In this document: positions 16,631-24,632 of the stretch, in pieces
Position numbering within the stretch: the stretch's first letter is position 1
Layout of the letters: each line of letters starts with the position of its first letter
Source: SZUA-252 sp035716005
GTDB taxonomy: Bacteria > Eisenbacteria > RBG-16-71-46 > SZUA-252
DNA length: 64,000 nt
Assembly: GCA_035716005.1 (NCBI GenBank)
Contig: DASTKG010000025.1
Coordinates: 1-64,000, forward strand
Reading direction: 5' to 3'
Translations under genes and position numbers: made by a program
Notes under the pieces: model-generated
What the model saw: the letters and a program-made list of their open reading frames with translations, nothing else
Told to the model about the DNA's origin: nothing
Databases searched by the model: none

Positions 16631-17727
16631 CGCTGGATCTGACGACGCTGCTCAAGGCGACCCTCGAGGCCGGGGGCTCGGACCTCCATCTCTCCACGGG
16701 CCAGCCGCCGATGGTGCGCCTGCGCGGCCGAATGGTCCGCTCGCAGTCGGCGCCGCTCCACGAGGAGCAGTCGCGCGACCTGGTCTATTCGGTCATGACG
16801 GAGGAGCAGCGCCGCAGCTTCGAGGCGGGCGCCGAGATCGACTTCGCGTTCCAGGTCCCGGGCCTCGCCCGGTTCCGCGCGAACGTCTTCCGCCAGCGAA
16901 ACGGCGTCTCGGCGGTCTACCGCGTCATCGTCTCCCGGATTCCGACGCTCGAGGAGCTGAACGCGCCGCCGATCCTCCGCGAGCTCGCCCTGCGGGAGCG
17001 CGGCCTCGTGCTCGTCACCGGCCCCACCGGGAGCGGGAAGTCGACGACGCTCGCGGCCATGCTCGACTACGTGAACGAGAACCGCCAGGGCCACATCATC
17101 ACGATCGAGGACCCGATCGAGTTCGTCCACGAGAGCAAGAAGTGCCTGGTTCACCAGCGCGAGGTGGGCGCCCACACCGAGAGCTTCGCGGCGGCGCTTC
17201 GGAGCGCGCTCCGGGAGGATCCGGACGTTCTTCTGGTCGGGGAGCTCCGCGACCTCGAGACGACCGCGCTCGCCGTCACGGCGGCCGAGACGGGGCACCT
17301 CGTCTTCGGGACGCTCCACACGAATTCGGCGGCCAAGACGGTCGATCGCGTGATCGACATCTTCCCCGCCGACCGCCAGTCGCAGATCCGGACCATGCTG
17401 AGCGAATCGCTCGAGGGTGTCATCGCCCAGACGCTCCTTCCCACCGCCGACGGCAAGGGCCGCGTGGCGGCGCTCGAGATCCTGGTCGGCGTTCCCGCCC
17501 TCCGGAATCTCATCCGCGAGGGGAAGACCACGCAGATCGCGAGCGTCATGCAGGTGGGCACGCAGCACGGGATGCAGACGCTCGACCAGTCGATCATGGA
17601 GCTTCTCGCGTCGGGAAAGATCACCAAGGAAGAAGCGCAGGCGCGAACGAACAATCCGCGCCTCGCCGAGCCGCCGTCCGCCGCCGCCGGGGGGCGCCAG
17701 CCCGGCAAGTTGATCGTCCGGCCGTAG
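16627..17727 (+). CDS. pilT: Type IV pilus retraction ATPase PilT
   Basis: A 366-residue cytoplasmic hexameric ATPase that depolymerises pili. The N-terminal PAS-like domain (GGSDLHLSTGQPPMVRLRG) is followed by Walker A GPTGSGKST (132-140), the Asp box IITIEDPIEFVH, Walker B DVLLVGELRD and the His box TGHLVFGTLHTNSA. Near the C-terminus AALEILVGVPALRNLIREGK stands where PilT has its AIRNLIRE motif. All motifs are intact, in contrast to the upstream paralogue. It begins in an ATGA overlap with that gene. No pilin, PilB, PilC or PilM genes are in the window. Confidence 0.95.
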   Translation: MTLDLTTLLKATLEAGGSDLHLSTGQPPMVRLRGRMVRSQSAPLHEEQSRDLVYSVMTEEQRRSFEAGAEIDFAFQVPGLARFRANVFRQRNGVSAVYRVIVSRIPTLEELNAPPILRELALRERGLVLVTGPTGSGKSTTLAAMLDYVNENRQGHIITIEDPIEFVHESKKCLVHQREVGAHTESFAAALRSALREDPDVLLVGELRDLETTALAVTAAETGHLVFGTLHTNSAAKTVDRVIDIFPADRQSQIRTMLSESLEGVIAQTLLPTADGKGRVAALEILVGVPALRNLIREGKTTQIASVMQVGTQHGMQTLDQSIMELLASGKITKEEAQARTNNPRLAEPPSAAAGGRQPGKLIVRP

Positions 17728-17744
17728 GGGGTAAGGCCGGGCCT

Positions 17745-17785
17745 GGAGCGAGCCGGGCGCTCACCACGCGCCCGCGCTCGGCTCC
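17745..17785 (+). terminator. Long GC hairpin after pilT
   Basis: GGAGC-GAGC-CGGGCGC pairs with GCGCCCG-c-GCTC-g-GCTCC across the loop TCACCAC, giving 16 base pairs with two single-base bulges, 18 bases after the pilT stop. No T-run follows, so it is a hairpin-type or processing terminator rather than a canonical one. Confidence 0.5.
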
Positions 17786-17798
17786 GGGGGGTTTGGGG

Positions 17799-17827
17799 TG
17801 CCTTCCCCGGCTCCTTCCGGTTATAAT
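17799..17827 (+). promoter_or_regulatory. Putative promoter of the trehalose operon
   Basis: A perfect TATAAT at 17822-17827 lies 65 bases before otsA. The hexamer 17 bases upstream (TGCCTT) is a poor -35, so the promoter may depend on an activator or alternative sigma factor. Confidence 0.4.
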
Positions 17828-17891
17828 TTCGCATTAGGGGGTCGTCGAGGAGCGTCACCGTGAACGTGGCGGGGGCGCTCGGAGTGTTTTC

Positions 17892-19487
17892 ATGGCGCAA
17901 AAAACGATACCGATCGCCGATCGCATCACCCGGGCCCTCGGCCGGGCCGCGACCCGGCAGGTCTTGAAGGGCGAACTCGGGTCCCAGACCACCTCCGCCG
18001 ATCTGGCCGCCAGCGCCCGCGAGCATTGCGGCGGCGCGCGCGTCGTCATCGCCTCCTGCCGCGAGCCCTATCAGCACTCCCACGCCGAAGACGGTATCCG
18101 CGTCGTCCGAAGCCCCGGAGGCCTCGCCTCCGCGCTCGACTCCGTCGCGCGAGCCACCGGCGCCACGTGGGTGGCCCAGGCGACGGGCGACGCCGATCGC
18201 GACGTCGTCGACGAGCGCGGCCGCGTGGCGGTCCCTCCCGGCGAGGGGCGCTACACCCTCCAGCGCATCTGGATCGAGCCCGGCGAGCGCGAGGCCGAAT
18301 TCCGCCGGTTCACGAACGGCTGCCTCTGGCCCCTCTGCCACATCGTCTACGTCCGCCCCCAGTTCGTCGCGAGCCAGTGGCGGGCGTACCAGGAGGTGAA
18401 CGAGCAGTTCGCCTCGGCGATCCTCGACGCCGCGGGAGACGGCCCGGCCATCGTGCTGCTCCAGGACTTCCATCTGGCGCTCTGCGCCGCCACGCTCCGG
18501 GCGCGCCGGCCCGATCTCACCATCGTTCTCTTCTGGCACATCCCGTGGCCCAACTCGGAGGTCTTCCGCATCCTCCCGTGGGGCCCGAAGCTGATCGACG
18601 GACTCCTGGCCTGCGACATCCTCGGATTCCACATTCACTACCACGGCCTGAACTTCATCGACTCGGTCGCGCTCATGATGGAGGCGCGCGTCGACCGGGA
18701 GCGCCAGGCGATCCTGCGACGGGGCCACCGCACCTACGTCCGCGCCTATCCGATCGCGCCCGACGCGGCCGAGATCTCCCTCGCGGCGAGCGAGCCGTGG
18801 GCGATTCGCGCGGCCGAGGGGCTTCGCCAGTCGCTCGGGCTGGGCGACGCGCGCGTCGTGCTCGGGGTCGACCGGCTCGATTACACGAAGGGGATTCCCG
18901 AGCGGATGGCGTCCTACGAGCGGTTCCTCGAGCAGCACCCCGAGGAGGCGGGCCGGACCCGATTCATCCAGATCGGCGTGCCCTCCCGCGTCGACCTTCC
19001 CGAGTATCAGGCTCTCGGCGCGAGCGTCGAGGCGATGGCGGCGCGGCTCAACGAACGCTTCGGCCGCCCCGGCTCGCCGGTCGTCCACCTCGTCACGCGA
19101 AACCTCGACTTCCGCGAGCTGATTCCCTACTACGTTCTGGCCGACGTTCTCGCCGTGACGTCGCTTCACGACGGGATGAACCTCGTCGCGAAGGAGTACG
19201 TCGCGGCGCGCGTTCATCAGGACGGCGTCCTCATCCTCAGCCCCTTCACGGGTGCCGCCCGAGAGCTGGAGCACGCGATCCAGGTGAGCCCCTACGACGT
19301 GGAGGCCTCGGCGATCGCGATCGCCAGGGCCCTCGCGATGCCGCCTCAGGAACGAACGGAGCGGATGCGCTCGCTCCGCGAGGTGGTGGCCGCGAGGAAC
19401 ATCTACGACTGGGGCGCGAAGATCTTCCGCGACGTGAAGCGGCTCCACCTCGCGCCGAACGGATCGTCCCCGCCCCGGAGGCAATGA
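17892..19487 (+). CDS. otsA: Trehalose-6-phosphate synthase (GT20)
   Basis: A 531-residue GT20 enzyme joining a nucleotide-activated glucose to glucose-6-phosphate to form trehalose-6-phosphate. Typical landmarks are NGCLWPLCH, QDFHLALC, FWHIPWPNSEVFRILPWG, the sugar-phosphate/nucleotide loop VDRLDYTKGIPERM and the C-terminal DGMNLVAKEYVAAR. The first about 100 residues are less conserved and slightly longer than in E. coli OtsA (474 aa). It is followed seven bases later by otsB and heads a five-gene run on one strand. Confidence 0.92.
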   Translation: MAQKTIPIADRITRALGRAATRQVLKGELGSQTTSADLAASAREHCGGARVVIASCREPYQHSHAEDGIRVVRSPGGLASALDSVARATGATWVAQATGDADRDVVDERGRVAVPPGEGRYTLQRIWIEPGEREAEFRRFTNGCLWPLCHIVYVRPQFVASQWRAYQEVNEQFASAILDAAGDGPAIVLLQDFHLALCAATLRARRPDLTIVLFWHIPWPNSEVFRILPWGPKLIDGLLACDILGFHIHYHGLNFIDSVALMMEARVDRERQAILRRGHRTYVRAYPIAPDAAEISLAASEPWAIRAAEGLRQSLGLGDARVVLGVDRLDYTKGIPERMASYERFLEQHPEEAGRTRFIQIGVPSRVDLPEYQALGASVEAMAARLNERFGRPGSPVVHLVTRNLDFRELIPYYVLADVLAVTSLHDGMNLVAKEYVAARVHQDGVLILSPFTGAARELEHAIQVSPYDVEASAIAIARALAMPPQERTERMRSLREVVAARNIYDWGAKIFRDVKRLHLAPNGSSPPRRQ

Positions 19488-19494
19488 CCCCCGC

Positions 19495-20289
19495 ATGTCC
19501 CGATCTCTCTTCGCCCATCGCGTCTGGGAACGGCTCCACGACACGCTCCGCTCCCGGGCGGCGATCCTCGTCGCCCTCGACCTCGACGGAACGCTCGCGC
19601 CGATCGTCGGGCGGCCCGAGAGGGCGCGCGTCCTTCCCCGCATCCTTCCCCTCCTCGCGAAGGGCGCGCGGAGGAGACGCACGCGCATCGCGATCGTGAG
19701 CGCGCGGCCGGCGTCCGCCATTCGGCGGCTCGTTCCGATCGCCGGCGTGCAGCGCGTCGGCCAGTACGGGCTGGAGGGTCCCTTCGCGCCGCCCGCCGAG
19801 CGGCGCCGGACGCTTCATCGAGCCGCCGACGCCCTCGCGATCCTCGCGGAGAGCGGCGTGGAGCCGATCGCGGGGGCCTGGGTCGAGCGGAAGCGGCTCA
19901 CGGTCGCGATTCACGGCCGCGCGGTTCCTCCGGTGCATCGCCCCGCGCTCGACCGCGTCGTCCATCGTCTCGCCCGAGACGCGCGCCGTCTCGGGTTTCG
20001 CCCCCAGATCGGCCGCCGCGTGGTCGATTTCGTCCCGGCCGGTTTCGACAAGGGGACCGCGCTTCTGGAGATCATCCGAGCCCATCGTCCCGACGTGACG
20101 CTCTACTTCGGCGACAGCCCGTCCGACGAGCGCGCGTTCCGCGCCCTCGGACCGGACGACTTTCCGATCCGCGTCGGCGCGGGGGCGACGGCCGCCCCGT
20201 TTCGCGTCGGCGGACCCGGCGACGTCGCCCGGGTGCTGAGCGCCGTCGTTCGACTCAGGGCCGATTCCGCGTCCCATCCACGGAGGTAA
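19495..20289 (+). CDS. otsB: Trehalose-6-phosphate phosphatase (HAD)
   Basis: A 264-residue HAD-superfamily phosphatase that removes phosphate from trehalose-6-phosphate. Motif I is VALDLDGTLAPI, where the first Asp is the nucleophile. SARP follows in motif II, GQYGLEG lies in the cap, DKGTAL provides the lysine, and YFGDSPSDERAF is motif IV. It pairs with otsA seven bases upstream. Its last codons (CGGAGGTAA) supply the ribosome site for the next gene, so the genes are likely cotranslated. Confidence 0.92.
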   Translation: MSRSLFAHRVWERLHDTLRSRAAILVALDLDGTLAPIVGRPERARVLPRILPLLAKGARRRRTRIAIVSARPASAIRRLVPIAGVQRVGQYGLEGPFAPPAERRRTLHRAADALAILAESGVEPIAGAWVERKRLTVAIHGRAVPPVHRPALDRVVHRLARDARRLGFRPQIGRRVVDFVPAGFDKGTALLEIIRAHRPDVTLYFGDSPSDERAFRALGPDDFPIRVGAGATAAPFRVGGPGDVARVLSAVVRLRADSASHPRR

Positions 20290-20293
20290 TGCC

Positions 20294-21001
20294 ATGTCGC
20301 CGAACTGGGATTTCGCGTCGCTGCTTCCCCCTCACTTCGTGGAGCAGCTCCAGCTCACGCTCGTCGGACTCATCGGCGCGCTCGTTCTCTTTCTCATCGC
20401 CGCCGCGGTCGTCTTCGTCGGATGGCTCCTCGCCCTCGGCCTCAGCCGAGGCGTTCAGGGGCTCCTCGTGCTCCTCGGCATCGACGCCCCCGTCGCCAAG
20501 CTCCAGGCGAGGGAGCGCGCGCGGACGTTCGCCCTTCCGAGCCGCATCGCGAGCTACGTCACGTTCTGGAGCGTCCTTCTCGCCGCGTGCGTCTTCGCCC
20601 TGCGGGTCATGGGGCTCGACCTGGCGCCTTCCATCACGGCGCGGCTCCAGGACGTCGTGCCGCGCGTGCTCACGTCGATCCTGGTCATGATCGCCGGCAC
20701 TCCGATCGCGCTCGCCGCCGCGCGTCTCCTGAACACGCTCTTTCCCGTGTCGACGTCCCGTTCGGGCAAGATCCGGTATCAGGTCTTCCTCTACATCCTG
20801 GTCGGGATCGTCCTTCTCCTCGCACTGGAGCAGCTCGGCCTCGCCGCGCAGCTCGTCATCGCGATCGGCGTCACCGCGGCCGGCGCCGTGGGCCTCGCCC
20901 TCGCGCTCGCGTTCGGGCTCGGTTGCCGCGAGCTGGCCCGGGATCTGATCGTCGAGTATCTCCGTGCGACGGAGACGGACGCCGGAACCGACCGTCCGTG
21001 A
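20294..21001 (+). CDS. Channel-like membrane protein (conserved TM-helix / MscS-related N-terminal type)
   Basis: A 235-residue integral membrane protein with about five helices. LIGALVLFLIAAAVVFVGWLLA and the GLGCRELARDLIVEYL end resemble the 'conserved TM helix' proteins (PF05552-like) that accompany or precede MscS channel pores. The last helix (VIAIGVTAAGAVGLALALAFGLG) is Gly/Ala-rich like an MscS pore helix. The C-terminal MscS beta domain is missing. Its position between trehalose genes suggests a link to osmotic adaptation (inference). The stop overlaps the next GTG start. Confidence 0.6.
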   Translation: MSPNWDFASLLPPHFVEQLQLTLVGLIGALVLFLIAAAVVFVGWLLALGLSRGVQGLLVLLGIDAPVAKLQARERARTFALPSRIASYVTFWSVLLAACVFALRVMGLDLAPSITARLQDVVPRVLTSILVMIAGTPIALAAARLLNTLFPVSTSRSGKIRYQVFLYILVGIVLLLALEQLGLAAQLVIAIGVTAAGAVGLALALAFGLGCRELARDLIVEYLRATETDAGTDRP

Positions 21002-21807
21002 CGACAGCGGATTCTTCCTTTTCGCTTCTCTCCGTCTCGCATCTGGAGTCCCCGACGGGGGCTTCGGCCGCGAGCCTCGAGGCGCTGCGGGAGGCGATCG
21101 CGGAGGCGGGGCACGACGTGCTCTTCCATCACGTCACGCGCCTTCCCATTCGCTTCGCCAACGCGCGCGACCTCCCCGCGAACGACTTCGCACGCTGGGC
21201 GAGGACGGCGCTGCAGGACCCCGCGGCGGCGGAGCAGCTCGCCTTCGCGGGGGCGCCTTCGCTGGCTCCGCTGGAGGAGGTGCGCGCGTCGCTTCTCGCC
21301 GCGCTGGAGCGCGTGCCGGAACGCCGGAGGCGGCACGAATCCCCGGAGGAGACGGCCTTCCGCTTCGTCCGGGCGCGGAGCGTCACGGCGCCCTTGTCGG
21401 CGCGGCTGAGCGATCCGCGGGACATCTCGACCCACTGGCCCCTCCTCGATCAAGCGTCCGTCTTCTATCACCTGGTGGAGGCCTCGGTGCTGGGGCCGGA
21501 ACCGGCCGCGCTCATTCCCTGGCTCGAGGCCCGCGGCGCGGCCACGCTCGCGCGGCACGCGCGGGAACTCGCGGCGGCGGGACTGCCGCTCGCCCGTCTT
21601 CACCGCGAACTCGGAGCGCGATGGCGGCGGAGACTCATCCCCGAGCGCCTCGTGCGGCGGCTCGATGCCTCCGAGGAGCTGCGGCGGGCGGAGGCGCACG
21701 CCGCCATCGCGCGTCTGGCCGGCCGGCTTCGCGGCACGCCTGAAGCGAGCGAAGGCGGCGAGCCGGAGCCGGAGCCGCCGGAGAGCTCGGAAGGGGGGCG
21801 TCCATGA
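20998..21807 (+). CDS. DUF5752-like protein of the trehalose operon
   Basis: A 269-residue soluble protein starting at GTG 20998 (GTGA overlap). From memory it fits the family named DUF5752, found beside trehalose and glycosyltransferase genes; function is unknown. It looks internally duplicated. Near residue 40, VLFHHVTRLP is followed by NDFARWARTAL, and near residue 155, SVFYHLVEASV is followed by LIPWLEARGAATLARH. The C-terminus is an acidic Pro/Glu tail. It overlaps treT by four bases, so the two products are probably made together. A sensor or regulatory role is speculation. Confidence 0.65.
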   Translation: MTTADSSFSLLSVSHLESPTGASAASLEALREAIAEAGHDVLFHHVTRLPIRFANARDLPANDFARWARTALQDPAAAEQLAFAGAPSLAPLEEVRASLLAALERVPERRRRHESPEETAFRFVRARSVTAPLSARLSDPRDISTHWPLLDQASVFYHLVEASVLGPEPAALIPWLEARGAATLARHARELAAAGLPLARLHRELGARWRRRLIPERLVRRLDASEELRRAEAHAAIARLAGRLRGTPEASEGGEPEPEPPESSEGGRP

Positions 21808-23069
21808 GCGGAGTCGACGACGCCGTCCGGTCGGGCGATTCGCTCGGGGCCGGCCCCTCCACGCCGAGCCTCCTCGATCGCTACAGCCGGGTGGTCGGCG
21901 CCGACGCCCTGCGCACCCTCGAGGCGCTCGCGCATCGGCTGGGCGGGCGGAGCGTCGTCATGGTGAACACGACGAAGTCGGGCGGCGGCGTGGCGGAGAT
22001 CCTTCACCGGGTCGTCGTGATCCTGAACGAGCTCGGCGTGCCGACCCGGTGGGAGGTGATGGAAGGCGACCTCCGCTTCTTCAACGTGACGAAGAAGATG
22101 CACAACTCGCTCCACGGGCACGGAACGCCGCTCACGGCCGAGGACCGCGACGTCTATCGCGAGCAGAATCGGCTGGAGGCGCGGCGGCTCGCGCTCGACG
22201 ACGACATCGTCCTCATCCACGATCCCCAGCCCGCCGCTCTCATCGACCACTGCCGCCGCCCCGGGCAGCAATGGGTGTGGCGGTGCCACATCGATCTCTC
22301 CCGCCGCGCGCCCGATCACTGGGATTTTCTCGCCCCGTGGGTCGCGGCCTACGACGCCGCGATCTTCTCGGCGATCGAGTTCGTGCCGCCGCTGCCGAAT
22401 CCGGTCTACCTCGTGCCCCCCTCCATCGATCCCTTCTCCGAGAAGAACCGCGACATGCGGCTCGAGGAGGCCGAGGAGGTGCTCGCCTGCTTCGGGCTCT
22501 CCACGCGCCCTCCGCTCGTGACGCAGGTCTCCCGCTTCGACCGGATCAAGGACCCGCTCGGGGTCATCGAGGCGTTCGCGCTCGTCCGAAAGCGGCGCCC
22601 GGCGCAGCTTCTCCTCGCCGGAGGCGGCGCGAGCGACGATCCCGAGGGCGAGGAGGTCCTGGCGGAGGTCCGCGAGCGCGCGGCCTCCATGAAGGACGTC
22701 ACGATCCTCGAGCTCCCTCCGATGTCGGACCGGGAGATCAACGCGATCCAGCGGGCGTCGGCCGTGGTGATCCAGAAGTCGCTCCGCGAGGGTTTCGCTC
22801 TCACCGTTTCGGAGGCGCTCTGGAAGCGCCGGGCGGTGGTGGCGAGCGCGGTCGGCGGCATTCCGTTGCAGGTATTGCACGAGCAGACCGGGCTCCTCGT
22901 CCGCTCGATCGAGGGGACGGCGTTCCAGACGATCCGCCTCCTCGACAATCCGGTTCTGCGCCAGGAGCTGGGCGCCGAAGGGCGGGCTCACGTGCGCGAC
23001 AACTTCCTCCACACGCGCGAGGTGCGGGACTACCTGGCGGTCTTCGCCTCGCTCCTGGACGCCCCTTGA
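21804..23069 (+). CDS. treT: Trehalose glycosyltransferring synthase (TreT, GT4)
   Basis: A 421-residue GT-B glycosyltransferase. MVNTTKSGGGVAEILHRVV near the N-terminus is the TreT signature, followed by TRWEVMEGDLRFFNVTKKMHN, HDPQPAALI, VWRCHIDLS and the C-terminal donor-binding block SLREGFALTVSEALWKRRAV. TreT makes trehalose in one reversible step from ADP- or UDP-glucose and glucose. It coexists here with the two-step OtsA/OtsB route in the same operon, which is uncommon. It is translationally coupled to the DUF5752-like gene and ends the operon. Confidence 0.9.
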   Translation: MSGVDDAVRSGDSLGAGPSTPSLLDRYSRVVGADALRTLEALAHRLGGRSVVMVNTTKSGGGVAEILHRVVVILNELGVPTRWEVMEGDLRFFNVTKKMHNSLHGHGTPLTAEDRDVYREQNRLEARRLALDDDIVLIHDPQPAALIDHCRRPGQQWVWRCHIDLSRRAPDHWDFLAPWVAAYDAAIFSAIEFVPPLPNPVYLVPPSIDPFSEKNRDMRLEEAEEVLACFGLSTRPPLVTQVSRFDRIKDPLGVIEAFALVRKRRPAQLLLAGGGASDDPEGEEVLAEVRERAASMKDVTILELPPMSDREINAIQRASAVVIQKSLREGFALTVSEALWKRRAVVASAVGGIPLQVLHEQTGLLVRSIEGTAFQTIRLLDNPVLRQELGAEGRAHVRDNFLHTREVRDYLAVFASLLDAP

Positions 23070-23101
23070 CCGCCCCCGCGTGGGTGCTACACTTGTCGCC
23101 T

Positions 23102-23851
23102 ATGCGGCCCGCATTCCTCGCGTTCGTTCTCCTCGTCGCCGCCCTGCCGGCCTTCGCCGAAACCGATCCCGGTTCCGACTCCGCCGGCGCCCCGACCGAA
23201 ATCGTTCTCGGCGACGTCTCCCCTCCGCCACCGCCCGCTCCCGACGACTTCCGCGTGCAGGCCGTCGAACGCTTTCTGGCGAAGCGGCAGGATGGAAGCC
23301 TGGCCCGGTCGGTGGATCGCGCCGTGAAGCTCCAGGCGATGGCCCCCAAGGAGGCCACGGCGGAAGAGCTCTACGGGCCGGCGGGATCCCGCCTCATCGC
23401 GTTCGACTTCATGCCCGAGGCGATCGAATCGGAGCGCGCCGGCCACTTCCGGATTCCGGTCTACCTCCTCTTCGCCAACGAGGAGGGAGAGGTCGTGGAG
23501 AGCCGCGACGAGTCGCTCGACTTCTCCGAAGCGAACGGGGATTGGGCCTGCGTCTCCCGCCGGACGAGCGCGGCGATGAGCTGGAGCAGCGACGGCGTGC
23601 TCGACGAAGCCAAATCGCTCGGCGTGTCCGAAGAGCTCGGCAAGGCGGAAAAGCACCTTCGCGACTGGACCGCCGGACGGAAGGACGGACTCGCCTATTC
23701 CGTGGCCGACATCGGCAAGGACGCCGGGGGCCGCGTCGTGGTGAAGTGCCTTCGTTTCTCCGCCGAAGTCGGCCGGCGCGGATTCGAGGTGAAGAGCGAC
23801 CCGCTCGTGCTCTCCCGCGAGCAGGGCGTGCTTCACATCGAGTCGAACTAG
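23102..23851 (+). CDS. Secreted protein of unknown function
   Basis: A 249-residue protein with a signal peptide (MRPAFLAFVLLVAALPAFA) and a Pro-rich linker (SPPPPPAPDD). A mixed alpha/beta domain follows, containing FDFMPEAIESERAGHFRIP and VYLLFANEEGEVVESRDES. Two cysteines (in DWACVSRR and VVKCLRF) could form a disulfide. It lies 32 bases after treT and 24 before a HAD phosphatase, on the same strand. I do not recognise the family. Confidence 0.5.
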   Translation: MRPAFLAFVLLVAALPAFAETDPGSDSAGAPTEIVLGDVSPPPPPAPDDFRVQAVERFLAKRQDGSLARSVDRAVKLQAMAPKEATAEELYGPAGSRLIAFDFMPEAIESERAGHFRIPVYLLFANEEGEVVESRDESLDFSEANGDWACVSRRTSAAMSWSSDGVLDEAKSLGVSEELGKAEKHLRDWTAGRKDGLAYSVADIGKDAGGRVVVKCLRFSAEVGRRGFEVKSDPLVLSREQGVLHIESN

Positions 23852-23875
23852 CACCACCCTCGAGTCCACCCCACC

Positions 23876-24562
23876 ATGCGTCTCGTTCTCTTCGACATCG
23901 ACGGCACGCTTCTTCGGGAGGGCGTCGCCCCGAAGATCGCGTTCGCGCGCGCCCTTCGGGAGACCTACGCGACCGCCGGACCGGTGGGGACGTTCCGCTT
24001 CGCGGGGATGACCGACCCGGAATGCGTGACCGAGATCATGCGCCTCGCGGGCGTGGCCGAGGAGGTCATCCACCAGCGGCGCGACGAATGTCTCCGCCGC
24101 TACGTGGAGCACCTCGAAATGGAGATGCCGAACTACGACGGCGCCCGGCTCTTCCCCGGCGTGCGGGAGCTCCTGGAGCGGCTGAACAAGCTGGACGACG
24201 TCCTGGTCGGCCTCCTGACCGGGAACGTCCTGCGAGGCGCCCAGCTGAAGCTCCGCCGCTGGAATCTGGAACCCTATTTCCGGTTCGGGGCCTTCGGAGA
24301 CGATCACGCGGACCGCTCCGTGCTGGCGGCCATCGCCCTCGAGAAGGCGCGGGCCTTGATGGGGCATTCGTTCTCGGGGGCCGAGACGACCGTCATCGGC
24401 GACACGCCCAAGGACATCTCGTGCGCGCGGGCCATCGGCGCGCGGGCCGTCGTGGTGGCGACGGGTCAGGTCACGCGTCAGGAGCTGGCCGAGTGTTCGC
24501 CCGACGTGCTCCTCGATTCGTTCGAGAATCACGAAGCCGCGCTCCGCGCCATCTTCCCCTAG
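23876..24562 (+). CDS. HAD-superfamily phosphatase (phosphoglycolate-phosphatase-like)
   Basis: A 228-residue cytoplasmic hydrolase with a helical C1 cap. Motif I is LFDIDGTLL (Asp nucleophile plus Asp acid/base), motif II LLTGN with the catalytic Thr, the lysine lies in ALEKAR, and motif IV is VIGDTPKDISCAR. Close relatives act on 2-phosphoglycolate, beta-phosphoglucose or similar small phosphates; the substrate is not deducible. The neighbouring trehalose and polysaccharide genes make a sugar phosphate plausible. Confidence 0.85.
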   Translation: MRLVLFDIDGTLLREGVAPKIAFARALRETYATAGPVGTFRFAGMTDPECVTEIMRLAGVAEEVIHQRRDECLRRYVEHLEMEMPNYDGARLFPGVRELLERLNKLDDVLVGLLTGNVLRGAQLKLRRWNLEPYFRFGAFGDDHADRSVLAAIALEKARALMGHSFSGAETTVIGDTPKDISCARAIGARAVVVATGQVTRQELAECSPDVLLDSFENHEAALRAIFP

Positions 24563-24632
24563 CGTCCCGCCGGCGCCGCTCCGGCGGCACCCGCGCCTCC
24601 AGTTGTCGGACTCCGGAGCCGATGAATCGCCC

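Noticed and set aside
24603..24632. Upstream TTG start for the glycosidase-like gene
   Set aside because: The ATG at 24633 gives a normal signal peptide directly; the extra ten acidic residues would spoil it.
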